A program made the position numbers and the translations under genes. A DNA stretch of 64,000 nucleotides from NCBI RefSeq assembly GCF_003461625.1, contig NZ_QTXL01000005.1:186001-250000 (forward strand), written 5' to 3'. Under the pieces are notes generated by a model that made no database searches, was not told where the DNA came from, and worked only from the letters and a program-made list of their open reading frames with translations. Numbering within the stretch: position 1 is the first letter of the stretch; each line of letters opens with the position of its first letter. This document shows, one piece after another, positions 45,526 to 54,544 of the stretch. The stretch comes from Clostridium sp. AF15-31 (GTDB lineage Bacteria; Bacillota; Clostridia; Lachnospirales; Lachnospiraceae).

Positions 45526-46623
45526 TTATACGTTGAACTTAAAGAGGATGACATCTCCGTCCTCTACCACATATTCTTTACCTTCCTGTCTTACCAGACC
45601 TTTTTCTTTGGCAGCTACCATATTGCCACATTCCATAAGATCTTTATAGCTTACAACCTCTGCCTTGATGAATCCACGCTCAAAATCAGAATGGATCTTG
45701 CCGGCTGCTCCCGGCGCTTTTGTTCCCTTCTTGATCGTCCATGCTCTGGATTCTGTCTCACCGGCTGTCAGATAACTGATCAGTCCAAGCAGTGAATAGC
45801 TTGCCTTTATCAGTTTATCAAGACCGGATTCTTTTACTCCAAGATCTTCCAAAAACATTTTCTTTTCTTCGTCATCCAGTTCTGCCAGCTCCTGCTCGAT
45901 CTGTGCACAGACAACAAATACTTCTGAATCAAATTCTTTTGCATATTCTTTTACTTTCTGAACATACTCATTTGATGCTCCATCATCTGCTACATCGTCT
46001 TCGCTTACATTTGCTGCGAAAATAACCGGTTTCCATGTAAGAAGGTTGTATTCCTCGATCCAACCCTGTTCGTCCTCGTCTGTTACCTCAAGAGTCTTTG
46101 CAAGCTTGCCTTCCTCCAAATGTGCTTTGATACGCTGCTGGAAATCCAGCTCCTTTGCAAGCATCTTATCATTTCTTGCACCTCGTATCGTCTTTGCTAT
46201 TCTACGATCCAGAACTTCAATATCGGAAAAGATCAGCTCCAGATTAATCGTTTCAATATCACGGATCGGATCAACCGAACCATCTACATGAATAACATTT
46301 GTATCTTCAAAGCATCTGACAACATGAACGATCGCATCTACCTCTCTGATATTTGCAAGGAACTGGTTTCCCAGACCTTCGCCTTTGGATGCGCCCTTTA
46401 CGAGTCCTGCGATATCTACGAATTCAATAACTGCAGGAGTGGTCTTTGCCGAGTGATACATCTCTGTCAGCTTGTCTAACCTCTCATCCGGTACTGCAAC
46501 GACACCTACATTGGGGTCGATGGTACAGAATGGATAGTTTGCTGATTCTGCACCTGCTTTTGTCAGAGAGTTAAATAATGTACTTTTTCCAACATTGGGA
46601 AGTCCAACTATGCCGAGCTTCAT
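45526..46623 (-). CDS. ychF: redox/ribosome-associated ATPase YchF (OLA1 type)
   Basis: A 365-aa Obg-family protein with P-loop [15 protein letters not shown]2/G3 blocks ([33 protein letters not shown]), a coiled-coil insertion, and a C-terminal TGS domain ([26 protein letters not shown]). Despite its GTPase fold, the family prefers ATP. AGGAGG precedes the ATG. Transcribed ahead of lgt with a 29-bp gap. Confidence 0.97.
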   Translation of the reverse strand: MKLGIVGLPNVGKSTLFNSLTKAGAESANYPFCTIDPNVGVVAVPDERLDKLTEMYHSAKTTPAVIEFVDIAGLVKGASKGEGLGNQFLANIREVDAIVHVVRCFEDTNVIHVDGSVDPIRDIETINLELIFSDIEVLDRRIAKTIRGARNDKMLAKELDFQQRIKAHLEEGKLAKTLEVTDEDEQGWIEEYNLLTWKPVIFAANVSEDDVADDGASNEYVQKVKEYAKEFDSEVFVVCAQIEQELAELDDEEKKMFLEDLGVKESGLDKLIKASYSLLGLISYLTAGETESRAWTIKKGTKAPGAAGKIHSDFERGFIKAEVVSYKDLMECGNMVAAKEKGLVRQEGKEYVVEDGDVILFKFNV

Positions 46624-46777
46624 GGTTATAATTCCTCCTTAAAACCTTGATTTATAAGGTCATACAACTCATACCATTCAGCCATATTACGTTATGTCAG
46701 ATGGCCGTTCAAAGTTGATGCCACAAGGTAATTTTTCTCTGTATTCTTGTTCTTTACCTGTATAATGGCGCAAAAAA

Positions 46778-46814
46778 GCCCCAAAATAGCACGATGATTA
46801 TACTACATTGGGGC
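46778..46814 (-). terminator. TraX gene terminator
   Basis: GCCCCAA (46778-46784) pairs with TTGGGGC (46808-46814); on the minus strand TTTTTT follows. It lies about 40 bp after the TraX stop. Confidence 0.7.
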
Positions 46815-46856
46815 ATAAAATTCAATGATTATCAGCCGGTTGCCGTCAAATTACTG

Positions 46857-47558
46857 TCAAATTCCAAGACACATTCTCAGAATTCCCAATATCAGAAGAT
46901 GCACCGGATAAAACAAATAGTTCACAAGCTTATTCTGCTTTCCACGCTTTCCATTATAAGTAAGCATCAGGCCAAAACCCAGCAGTGCCCATGGTTCCTT
47001 ATACATCGATGCAAAATTAAACGGAATAGCAATAATCGGTCTGTCATGAAAAAGATACAGAAAATAACCGATCAACACCGCATGGGAATCATAATCCAGA
47101 CTCAGATTCATGGCTATCAGACAAGTTACTGCTACAATTATAAAAGATACAAGATACCACAAGAACTTGGGCAGTGTCTGCATCTTCTTTTTCAGGGCAT
47201 CAATAATCCAGATCATCGCCAACACCAGTGCAAGCGTAAACATGATATTATTCCAGTTTGGTTCAAAAAATACATTAGATGTACACATATCAAACGGAAC
47301 CTCTGATATAATTCCAAATACCAGGAGTGTTCCCAAATATCTCCATCGATTTCTCGTTTTAAAATATCCCTCCACCAACAGGGAAATAAAGATAGGAAAT
47401 GCGATCCTGCCTAATATATCAAACAGTTCACTCATGACTATTAAAGCCTTACTGTTAAAATATATGAAAAATGTTTTATTAACATGATCGATCAACATTG
47501 AAGCAAATGCTATATATTTCAGTTGTGCACCGGATAATAATTTTATCTTTTCTTTCAT
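46857..47558 (-). CDS. TraX family membrane protein
   Basis: A 233-aa polytopic protein: starts KLLSGAQLKYIAFASMLIDHVNKTFF, contains DILGRIAFPIFISLLVEGYFKTRN and ends in YLFYPVHLLILGIL. This matches the TraX family (PF05857), named after the F-plasmid pilin acetylase but very common on Firmicutes chromosomes with unknown role. An acyltransferase function is only inferred. About seven membrane segments. It follows the RNA methyltransferase gene by 19 bp. Confidence 0.88.
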   Translation of the reverse strand: MKEKIKLLSGAQLKYIAFASMLIDHVNKTFFIYFNSKALIVMSELFDILGRIAFPIFISLLVEGYFKTRNRWRYLGTLLVFGIISEVPFDMCTSNVFFEPNWNNIMFTLALVLAMIWIIDALKKKMQTLPKFLWYLVSFIIVAVTCLIAMNLSLDYDSHAVLIGYFLYLFHDRPIIAIPFNFASMYKEPWALLGFGLMLTYNGKRGKQNKLVNYLFYPVHLLILGILRMCLGI

Positions 47559-47577
47559 CTTTAATAACGTTCCTCTC

Positions 47578-48786
47578 CTACTTAAAAATAACTCTGTCTC
47601 TCGTCAATAGCGTAACAACCTCTGTATGCTCAGTAAATGGGAAGAGATCAAATGGTGTGATCTTTAACACCTGATAGCCATGTGTGGTCAGATACTTCAG
47701 ATCCCTAGCAAGGGTATCCGGTCCACAGGAAATATAAACTACCTTACGCGGAGACAGAGTCACAACAGAAGAAAGAAATTCTTCTGTGCTTCCTGAACGA
47801 GGCGGATCCATAAACACAACATCAATATGCTCATCTGCGTCTGCCAGTTCTACCATAAACCTGCCTGCATCATTTGCATAGAACTCGATATTTTCTATCT
47901 TGTTCATCCGGCTGTTAATCTTCGCATCACGGATTGCTTCTGCATTCAGTTCCACACCAATCACTCGTTTTGCCCGGTCGCTTGCAACGATACCGATCGT
48001 TCCGATTCCGCAATATGCATCTATCACCGTCTCTTTCTTTTTCAGATCCGCATATTTGATCGCCTTGTTATATAATTTCTCCGTCTGAACAGAATTGATC
48101 TGGTAAAAGCTTCCCGGCGACAGACGAAACCGTTTGCCACAGAGAACATCTTCTATATAGCCTTTGCCATAGATGACCTGATTTCGGTCACCTAACACCA
48201 TATTCGTATCCTTTGTATTTATATTCTGAACGATCGTTGTGATCTCCGGATGAAGCTTCAAAAGTGCATTTGCAAAATTCTTCTTCGACGGAAATACCGG
48301 AGATGCCGTCACAATGATCACCATGATCTGTCCGGTCTGATGTGCTGTCCGGATCAGTACATGACGGATCAGTCCATATCCGCTGTCTTCATTATAGATC
48401 ATCATTTTAAATGACCGGAACAGCCCTGTGATATCCTGAATGATCGCATCCGCCCGCTGATCTTCGATCTTGCAGCCTTTTGTCTCTATGACATTATGAG
48501 TACCCTCCTGATATCGGCCGGAGATGATCGTACCATTCTTCAGTTTTCTGAATTCCGCACATACTTTGTTCCTGTAATAATACGGATTTTCCATTCCCAC
48601 GATTGGATCGACCGGTGCAAATCCTGAAAGCAGCTTTTCCATCTCTGTCTGCTTCTTTACAAGTAATCTCCGGTATTCTTCGTCTGTATATTCGTATGCC
48701 ACGGGGTTGGGTTTCTTATTTGGGGACTGGACTTTTCTGCCATCCGGTTTTCTATTTCCCGGCTGTCCCTTTATATTTTCTTTCAT
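47578..48786 (-). CDS. 23S rRNA (uracil-5-) methyltransferase, RlmD/RlmCD type
   Basis: A 402-aa RNA m5U methyltransferase. A basic N-terminus is followed by the RNA-binding region, SAM motif DAYCGIGTIGIVASDRAK, FMDPPRSGSTEEFLS, and the catalytic cysteine in YISCGPDTLARDLKYL. A glutamate near the end (FTEHTEVVTLL) is the usual base. No TRAM domain precedes the core and I see no 4Fe-4S cysteine set, so it is a shorter subfamily. The target uridine cannot be assigned. Confidence 0.88.
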   Translation of the reverse strand: MKENIKGQPGNRKPDGRKVQSPNKKPNPVAYEYTDEEYRRLLVKKQTEMEKLLSGFAPVDPIVGMENPYYYRNKVCAEFRKLKNGTIISGRYQEGTHNVIETKGCKIEDQRADAIIQDITGLFRSFKMMIYNEDSGYGLIRHVLIRTAHQTGQIMVIIVTASPVFPSKKNFANALLKLHPEITTIVQNINTKDTNMVLGDRNQVIYGKGYIEDVLCGKRFRLSPGSFYQINSVQTEKLYNKAIKYADLKKKETVIDAYCGIGTIGIVASDRAKRVIGVELNAEAIRDAKINSRMNKIENIEFYANDAGRFMVELADADEHIDVVFMDPPRSGSTEEFLSSVVTLSPRKVVYISCGPDTLARDLKYLTTHGYQVLKITPFDLFPFTEHTEVVTLLTRDRVIFK

Positions 48787-48893
48787 ATTTTATTTCCTTT
48801 CAAATCTCTCGTCTAAACATAGCAAAAACCAAACACATGGTCAACAACATTTCCCTGAATGTATATGACTTATGGCCTGGTTTTTTCTTTGCT

Positions 48894-49496
48894 CTATGCT
48901 TCACCTGTCAGGACGACTTTTGTCATATCGTGTCCGACCGCATCCAGATACAATCCGAATACATCTGCCGTGCGCATCCGCAGACTGGATGTATTCACAC
49001 ATGGGTGGCAGCCAAGATACTCGCCTTTTAATATGTCTTCATCCACCAGCAGCCGTACATGATGCTCCGTATCATTCATCAGTCCCATGACACTGACAGC
49101 CCCCGGTTCGATATCCAGATATTTCTCCATGTCCTCAGCCGATGCAAATGACAGTCTTGCGCTCCCGATCTGTGAAGTGATCTCCTTCGTTTTAAACGGC
49201 TTGTCTCCCGGCATCATCAACAGATAAAACTGTGTCTTCTGACGATTGCACAGGAAAAGATTCTTACAGATTGTCGCCTGCAACATCTTATCAATCTCCT
49301 CACATACTTCCATCGTAAATGCCGGTTCATGGTCGACTCTCTTATATTCTATTCCAAGATGGTCAAGAAAATCATATACCCGAATCTCCTTCTCCAGTCT
49401 TCCTTCCGTATTCTCCGGTCTTCCATCCAAAAGTTCCAACAGTACTTTGTCCTCCCGTTCCTTATATCTACCTCTGCTGCTCTGTCTGCTGTTCAT
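48894..49496 (-). CDS. YbaK/ProX-type aminoacyl-tRNA deacylase
   Basis: A domain resembling the editing domain of prolyl-tRNA synthetase: VYDFLDHLGIEYKRVDHEPAFTMEV, KNLFLCNRQKTQFYLLMMPGDKPFKTKEI, LDIEPGAVSVMGLMND and DEDILKGEYLGCHP. Free-standing members hydrolyse mischarged Ala-, Cys- or Ser-tRNA. The start is uncertain. The ATG at 49496 overlaps the end of the upstream EAL gene and lacks a good ribosome site, while a TTG at 49439 has GGGAGG 11 nt upstream and matches the family's usual N-terminus. The function is otherwise well supported. Confidence 0.85.
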   Translation of the reverse strand: MNSRQSSRGRYKEREDKVLLELLDGRPENTEGRLEKEIRVYDFLDHLGIEYKRVDHEPAFTMEVCEEIDKMLQATICKNLFLCNRQKTQFYLLMMPGDKPFKTKEITSQIGSARLSFASAEDMEKYLDIEPGAVSVMGLMNDTEHHVRLLVDEDILKGEYLGCHPCVNTSSLRMRTADVFGLYLDAVGHDMTKVVLTGEA

Positions 49497-51147
49497 CCAA
49501 CATATGCTCAAACTCCGGAATCGAAACAGGCTTGGAAAAATAAAATCCCTGAGATACGCTACATCCATTATCATAAAGGAAATCTGCCGTTCCTCGATTC
49601 TCTACGCCTTCTGCTATAATACTTAAGCCCAAATCATTTGACATGGATATCACATGAGAAATGATCGTCTTACCCTGTTTACTGTCCAAACATTCATCCA
49701 AAAACTGCCGATCCATCTTCAATACGTCAAATGGTGTATTCTTCAACATACAAAGGGAAGAATAACCCGATCCGAAATCATCCATTAACAATGTAAATCC
49801 CGCCTGTTTCAAACTATTGATATAAGACAATGATTCTGCATTCTCCGTTGTCTCCGTGATTTCTAACTGGAACAGCTCCATCGGAATCTGATATTTGTCG
49901 ATCAGATTCTTGATATATCCTGCAACATCTTCTTTCTGAAGATAGGTTCTCGACACATTCACCGAGATTGGAAGTGGTTGCCTTCCGGTATCCAGCCATC
50001 TTCTGATAACTTTACATACCATCTCCCACATGAAACAGTCTAATTTGTATATAAATCCATTTGCCTCAAATACCGGAATAAATTCCATCGGCGACTTGCA
50101 TTTTCCATTTGCATCAATCCAGCGCACAAGCGCCTCTGCTCCGACGATCTTCGCATGGCTTCTGTCATACTGGTACTTCGGCTGAAGATAAACCTGAAAT
50201 TCTTCCCGTCTCAGAGCCTCCTCCTCAACTTCCTCGATTGCTCCCGTCTGTTTCACATGATTCATCAGCGTATCCTCATAGAATACAACCTTATTCAAAA
50301 TCGTCCGCTTACCCTCTGCACGGGCAAGTCCTGCTTCATCTCCATGCTTGCGATATGCCGTTGAGCTGCCCGGTACGATATTCACTCCATATGTAATGCT
50401 TAACTTGATATCACCATATCTCCGAATTTTTTCATCAAGTTTATCAATAAATTCCATGATTTCTTCTCTGGAATTATAATAGGTCACGATCTGGAATACA
50501 TCCGCTGACAATCTACAATGCAGATGTTCCTTATCACACATCACATCCAGCGTGTCATATATATACCGAAGAATATTATCTCCTGTATCACTGCCATACT
50601 TCTCATTGATATACTTAAATCTACGGACATCAAACTGAATATATGCATACTCCCGCTCCGGATGCTCTGCCTGAAAACGCGCAATCTTCTTGAGAAAGAA
50701 TGCCGGATTCTTATCATTGCTAAACGATGTCACAATCTCCCGATTCTCTAATTCCTGTTTGCGCATGATCCGTATCATGCCCACATACTCCCGAATCAAT
50801 CCTTTTTCATCTTTCTCAAGATAACAAAGGACTGCCATCAGAACTTTCTTCCCGAATCTGGTCTCAAGATGCACCCATGTCTCCAAATCATCCATCTTGA
50901 TCGGCTCTTTTGTTCCCTGCTCAATCTGTCTATACAAATTGCACATTTTATTCTTCTCTGTTTCTTCTATACATGTACAGTCGCAAAATGCTTTTAGTAA
51001 ATTTTTATCATCCGGATCCAACTCATCAGGCAGAATATCATTTTCCTCAATCGTGTAAAACCGCTCTTGCAGATTAGCGTAAAAATATATGGCGTCGCGG
51101 TGATTTTTCCTTATTCTGTTAATCTCTCTCCATGATTCAAATGCCAT
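49468..51147 (-). CDS. EAL-domain c-di-GMP phosphodiesterase with degenerate GGDEF
   Basis: A cytosolic protein of about 559 aa. The middle is a GGDEF-like domain whose signature site reads LSADVF instead of GGDEF, so cyclase activity is unlikely. The C-terminal EAL domain looks complete: GAEALVRW, the NVSRTYL region, LEITETTEN, LLMDDFGSGYSS, and AEGVEN. It should hydrolyse c-di-GMP. The start at 51147 (MAFESWREIN) follows GGGAG; a longer frame with GTG at 51204 is less likely. The N-terminal 150 residues are of unknown fold. No membrane segment. Confidence 0.9.
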   Translation of the reverse strand: MAFESWREINRIRKNHRDAIYFYANLQERFYTIEENDILPDELDPDDKNLLKAFCDCTCIEETEKNKMCNLYRQIEQGTKEPIKMDDLETWVHLETRFGKKVLMAVLCYLEKDEKGLIREYVGMIRIMRKQELENREIVTSFSNDKNPAFFLKKIARFQAEHPEREYAYIQFDVRRFKYINEKYGSDTGDNILRYIYDTLDVMCDKEHLHCRLSADVFQIVTYYNSREEIMEFIDKLDEKIRRYGDIKLSITYGVNIVPGSSTAYRKHGDEAGLARAEGKRTILNKVVFYEDTLMNHVKQTGAIEEVEEEALRREEFQVYLQPKYQYDRSHAKIVGAEALVRWIDANGKCKSPMEFIPVFEANGFIYKLDCFMWEMVCKVIRRWLDTGRQPLPISVNVSRTYLQKEDVAGYIKNLIDKYQIPMELFQLEITETTENAESLSYINSLKQAGFTLLMDDFGSGYSSLCMLKNTPFDVLKMDRQFLDECLDSKQGKTIISHVISMSNDLGLSIIAEGVENRGTADFLYDNGCSVSQGFYFSKPVSIPEFEHMLDEQQTEQQR

Positions 51148-51301
51148 AATAATATCTTCTCCCAACAATGAATACTTACCTAATTTTACATGTTCTGTTC
51201 CCACAGGAACTTGCTATTATATGTATATTAACATGTTCTTTAGCAAAAAGAAAGTTTGCATCCAACTTAATTATTCGGAAATTAAGTGAAATTTGGGTTA
51301 A

Positions 51302-51784
51302 TCAATTACTTAATTTCTTGTTAATTGTCAACCAGTCAAGAAACGCCTGACAGCCTTCTACAACATCTTCATAAGTCTCCCGAAAATTTCCACTGTACCA
51401 CGGATCTCTGACATCTGCATCTCGTCCGGCAAACTCCAGCATCTTATAGATCTTATCCCCACGTCTGTGTCCGGTCATTCGTTCAATATTCCTCATATTC
51501 ATAGAATCCATACCGATCAGATAATCGTAATGATCATAATCTGAGGCTGTAAGCTGCACCGCCCGTTTGCCTTTGCAACTTATCCCATGTCTGGCAAGTT
51601 CTTCTCTTGCCGGCGGATACACCGGATTCCCAACACCATTCCAAATCTCTTCTGTGCTGGTGGCTGCCGATGCGATCTCAAACTGATCGGCAATGCCACG
51701 TTTTGTTACTATATCTTTTAATATGAATTCTGCCATGGGGGAACGGCAGATGTTGCCGTGGCAGATGAATAATATTTTTATCAT
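51302..51784 (-). CDS. low-molecular-weight protein tyrosine phosphatase
   Basis: A 160-aa phosphatase with the P-loop CHGNICRSP (CX5R) at the very N-terminus and the catalytic aspartate in DVRDPWYSGNF near the C-terminus. Length is normal. In Firmicutes such enzymes act on tyrosine- or arginine-phosphorylated proteins. It is the last clearly chromosomal housekeeping gene before the accessory region. Confidence 0.95.
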   Translation of the reverse strand: MIKILFICHGNICRSPMAEFILKDIVTKRGIADQFEIASAATSTEEIWNGVGNPVYPPAREELARHGISCKGKRAVQLTASDYDHYDYLIGMDSMNMRNIERMTGHRRGDKIYKMLEFAGRDADVRDPWYSGNFRETYEDVVEGCQAFLDWLTINKKLSN

Positions 51785-51902
51785 CGTTTTGATTTACTCC
51801 TTTTTGCCCTGAAATGCCCTGTTTTGCAAGGAATTTCATGTATTTGTAAAATATGTTCTTAGTCTGGCATCTTGGCAAAATACGTCAAGATGGAGCAAGT
51901 TA

Positions 51903-51958
51903 TTACTACCTGTTAGTAGTAAAATTGGTAGTAAAATGAAAATGCTTACTACTAAGCA
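51903..51958. repeat. cluster of GTAGTAA repeats at the edge of the accessory region
   Basis: TTACTACC (51903), AGTAGTAAAAT (51915), GGTAGTAAAAT (51927) and the palindrome TGCTTACTACTAAGCA (51943-51958) occur within 56 bp. They could be recombinase arm sites or operator repeats. They lie between the phosphatase gene and the first accessory genes. Apart from these repeats, 51785-52029 shows no gene. Confidence 0.45.
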
Positions 51959-52029
51959 TTGATTTTACCAGCTCATAATTTTTTTGCTATCACCAAATTA
52001 CCTAGCATCTTACTGAATTACAGTTCTCT

Positions 52030-52241
52030 TTACTCGTATTCATCCAACATATCTTCTGGTTGACTAATTTCCGTATATACAAATAGAATACCATTCTCTA
52101 TATGACATTTTTTAGGAAACGACAATTTAAAACCCTTTGAGTCACCTCTCCAACCTTGCATTCCATTAATACTTCATCCTTATCTATTATTTTTACCATT
52201 GTTGATTCATCAAAAAACGATAGAAAATCATGCAATCTCAT
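52030..52241 (-). pseudogene. frameshifted small hypothetical protein
   Basis: The ATG at 52241 (GGAGG upstream) starts MRLHDFLSFFDESTMVKIID, which stops at 52098. Another frame from about 52165 continues naturally as GWRGDSKGFKLSFPKKC and ends ..MLDEYE at 52030. The two pieces join into a roughly 70-aa protein if one base is added or removed near 52165-52180. The start resembles small Clostridia proteins of unknown function. It lies 12 bp after the small gene upstream, so the pair was an operon. Confidence 0.6.
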
Positions 52242-52253
52242 AACTACCTCCAT

Positions 52254-52415
52254 CTAATCAGAAATTTCCCGGTCTTTCTGTAACTGTTCAAACATTGCAT
52301 CCCATTCTTTCTCATCACGCCACTCATCATTTTCTAGTATTACAGCTTTTCCGTCAGAATTAATATTAGTATTGTCTTTTGCCAATTTATATGCTCTCTT
52401 ACTATATTGAGTCAT
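52254..52415 (-). CDS. small hypothetical protein (53 aa)
   Basis: A perfect AAGGAGG lies 9 nt before the ATG at 52415. The product starts MTQYSKRAYKLAKDNTNINS and ends in a charged helix rich in E, D and W (EWRDEKEWDAMFEQLQKDRE). No domain is recognised. The size and acidic helix would suit an antitoxin or a phage-element accessory protein, but nothing else supports that. It precedes the frameshifted small gene. Confidence 0.65.
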   Translation of the reverse strand: MTQYSKRAYKLAKDNTNINSDGKAVILENDEWRDEKEWDAMFEQLQKDREISD

Positions 52416-52550
52416 TGTGCTTTCCTCCTTTTATTGCATAGAAATCTATACAATATGCTACAAATCTTTCACCTTCAAAAATACGACAAAACATGATAAG
52501 TCACTGTCAAGGAATTATTATGCTTGGAAATCACAGATTCAGAAATAAAT

Positions 52551-54392
52551 CTACACAATAACAGCTCCAAGAACTTCAGTAAGAAAAGATTTTAACACAA
52601 TTATTTCCATACTCTGTATACTCGTTGTTTTTTCAGGTAACAAATTATATCCTGTAAACATTTTTTTGTTATATGTGATATCATTTGATTCAAAGTTGGC
52701 ATTCTCTATAACTTGCAATCTTGTATAGAATCCCTCTTTATCCTCTACTATTTCATTTTTGTTAACATCAATATCATAACATATAAATTTATATGTATAC
52801 CTAAATGGATGATTTATCTTTTTAGTCAATGTACCTTTTAGTTCAATATACTTTGGTGTTCCAAGATGATCTACAACAAAATCAATTCCCTTTGTAGTGT
52901 TATAATCCATGAAATTGAAAGAAAACAAATCCGGATATTTTTGCATTATAGTCATTAACACAACAAATGTCTCTGATTCAGAATATCCGCTTTTTGTTTT
53001 TGTTGGTTCTAGCACTTCCGTTCCATCAGCGAAACGAATCACTTTTCTTCTTTTTCCTGCTTTAAATCTTTTCTGCAAATCTTCACGATCATCTTCCAAT
53101 GATTTTTCAATTTTTTCTAATTCCTCCCAATCAAGTCTTTCTTGCATAGCATTCTTTACAGTCTTACTTTTAAATATCTTATTAACTTCTGCTTTTATCA
53201 TATCCAGTTTTTCTATATCGGTATTCATGATAGAACCTCGATTAGCGGTCAACTGAAAATCATCACAGTCAATAAAGGCTTGCATATATGTATATGTACC
53301 AACACCTCTTCCGCCTTCAATCCAATCATCTACTTTTTCTACTGGAACGCCCCCCTTACATGCCCATATACCATATCTTTGTCCATCTGTATGAGTTCCT
53401 TCTTCACTAGCTTTGCCTTGTCTAGATAAATTTAAATCATATCGTCTTTTGGTTTCATATCCTTCTAGCGAAATAATAAGTCGAAATGCAATGCTTCCAG
53501 TTGTAACTATTTCATTATAAACAAGTTTGCTATAAAACATATACTTGGGTTTATTACTTCCAATTGAATCAGCATATTTTTTCATAGAAGAATCTGAAGT
53601 TCGTTCCGGCGGAAAGTAATGACCTAAAGATAATTCTTCATATTTTCCAAATGTTGTATCTTTAAATACTGGAACTGGATCACATATATTTTGATTATTA
53701 TACTTTTGTACAAACTCATCCCGAAGCAGACCACTCAAATATATCTTTATATCTTTATTTACCAGGTCTTGATTGTACAAAGTTTCTACGGTTCCTGCCA
53801 AAGTATACCATTTACAATAATCCCTCAAGTATATGTGATTCAGTTTAAATCGCGTATGTTGTGTTTTAAAATGTCGAGGCGAAATAATTCTTACCATAAA
53901 TCCAGATTCCCATCCTTCTGGTAAAGATATATTTAGTTCATCAGGATTATCGCACTCAGAATAGAACAATTTACCACCATCAGCAATTTGTTCAATAGGA
54001 TTCTTTAATTGTGCTGCCCAATACTCTCCTTGCTTTGTTTTTGAACAAATCAAAACCTCATTTGCGTTAAAAAATACTTTTGCACCATGTCCTTTATATC
54101 CATGCTTAGTTTTTGAATTTGGAATAAAGTCATCAGTCACTTTAGTAGAATTTGCTACATCAAAAAAATTAGCAATATTTTTTTTTGACAGTCCTCTTCC
54201 ATTATCAATTATTTCTATGATTAACGAACTATCACCGCCTAATTTTTGTTTTTCATAAACATTCACATAAATCTCTGATGCGCATTCATCAAACGAATTT
54301 TGTATCCCCTCTCTAAATATTTCCAACGGATCTCCAAAGTCTGTAATAATTTGATATAATTCGTATCCTTCCTTTACATGTACCTGTCCCAT
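52551..54392 (-). CDS. GHKL-type ATPase fused to a PD-(D/E)xK-like nuclease domain
   Basis: A 613-aa protein. The N-terminus is an HSP90/MORC-like ATPase: N-box REGIQNSFDE with E28/N32, DNGRGL at 63-68 and the lid glycines TKHGYKGHGAK around 96-105. A basic charged helix region (about 430-465) leads to a C-terminal domain with GID (D504) and YIELKG (E517-x-K519), the pattern of restriction-type nuclease folds. Prokaryotic GHL ATPases of the MORC/paraMORC kind are often fused to or beside nucleases in restriction-type systems, so a DNA-targeting defence role is inferred. The ATG at 54392 has AAGGAG 6 nt upstream. It stands alone, next to the integrase. Confidence 0.8.
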   Translation of the reverse strand: MGQVHVKEGYELYQIITDFGDPLEIFREGIQNSFDECASEIYVNVYEKQKLGGDSSLIIEIIDNGRGLSKKNIANFFDVANSTKVTDDFIPNSKTKHGYKGHGAKVFFNANEVLICSKTKQGEYWAAQLKNPIEQIADGGKLFYSECDNPDELNISLPEGWESGFMVRIISPRHFKTQHTRFKLNHIYLRDYCKWYTLAGTVETLYNQDLVNKDIKIYLSGLLRDEFVQKYNNQNICDPVPVFKDTTFGKYEELSLGHYFPPERTSDSSMKKYADSIGSNKPKYMFYSKLVYNEIVTTGSIAFRLIISLEGYETKRRYDLNLSRQGKASEEGTHTDGQRYGIWACKGGVPVEKVDDWIEGGRGVGTYTYMQAFIDCDDFQLTANRGSIMNTDIEKLDMIKAEVNKIFKSKTVKNAMQERLDWEELEKIEKSLEDDREDLQKRFKAGKRRKVIRFADGTEVLEPTKTKSGYSESETFVVLMTIMQKYPDLFSFNFMDYNTTKGIDFVVDHLGTPKYIELKGTLTKKINHPFRYTYKFICYDIDVNKNEIVEDKEGFYTRLQVIENANFESNDITYNKKMFTGYNLLPEKTTSIQSMEIIVLKSFLTEVLGAVIV

Positions 54393-54506
54393 AGTTTTCT
54401 CCTTTGCATTCAATTTTTTTCTAATATACACCCAAGTTTTATTAATAATTATCCAAAGCTATCATGCAAGTATTATAACATATACGATGTCTTTAACAAC
54501 AAAAAA

Positions 54507-54529
54507 ACGCCCCAGCTAAGCCGAAGCGT
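54507..54529 (-). terminator. integrase terminator
   Basis: Minus strand ACGCTTCGGC-tta-GCTGGGGCGT (with G-U pairs) followed by seven T's, 16 bp after the integrase stop. Confidence 0.85.
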
Positions 54530-54544
54530 CATCTTTCTTCTATA

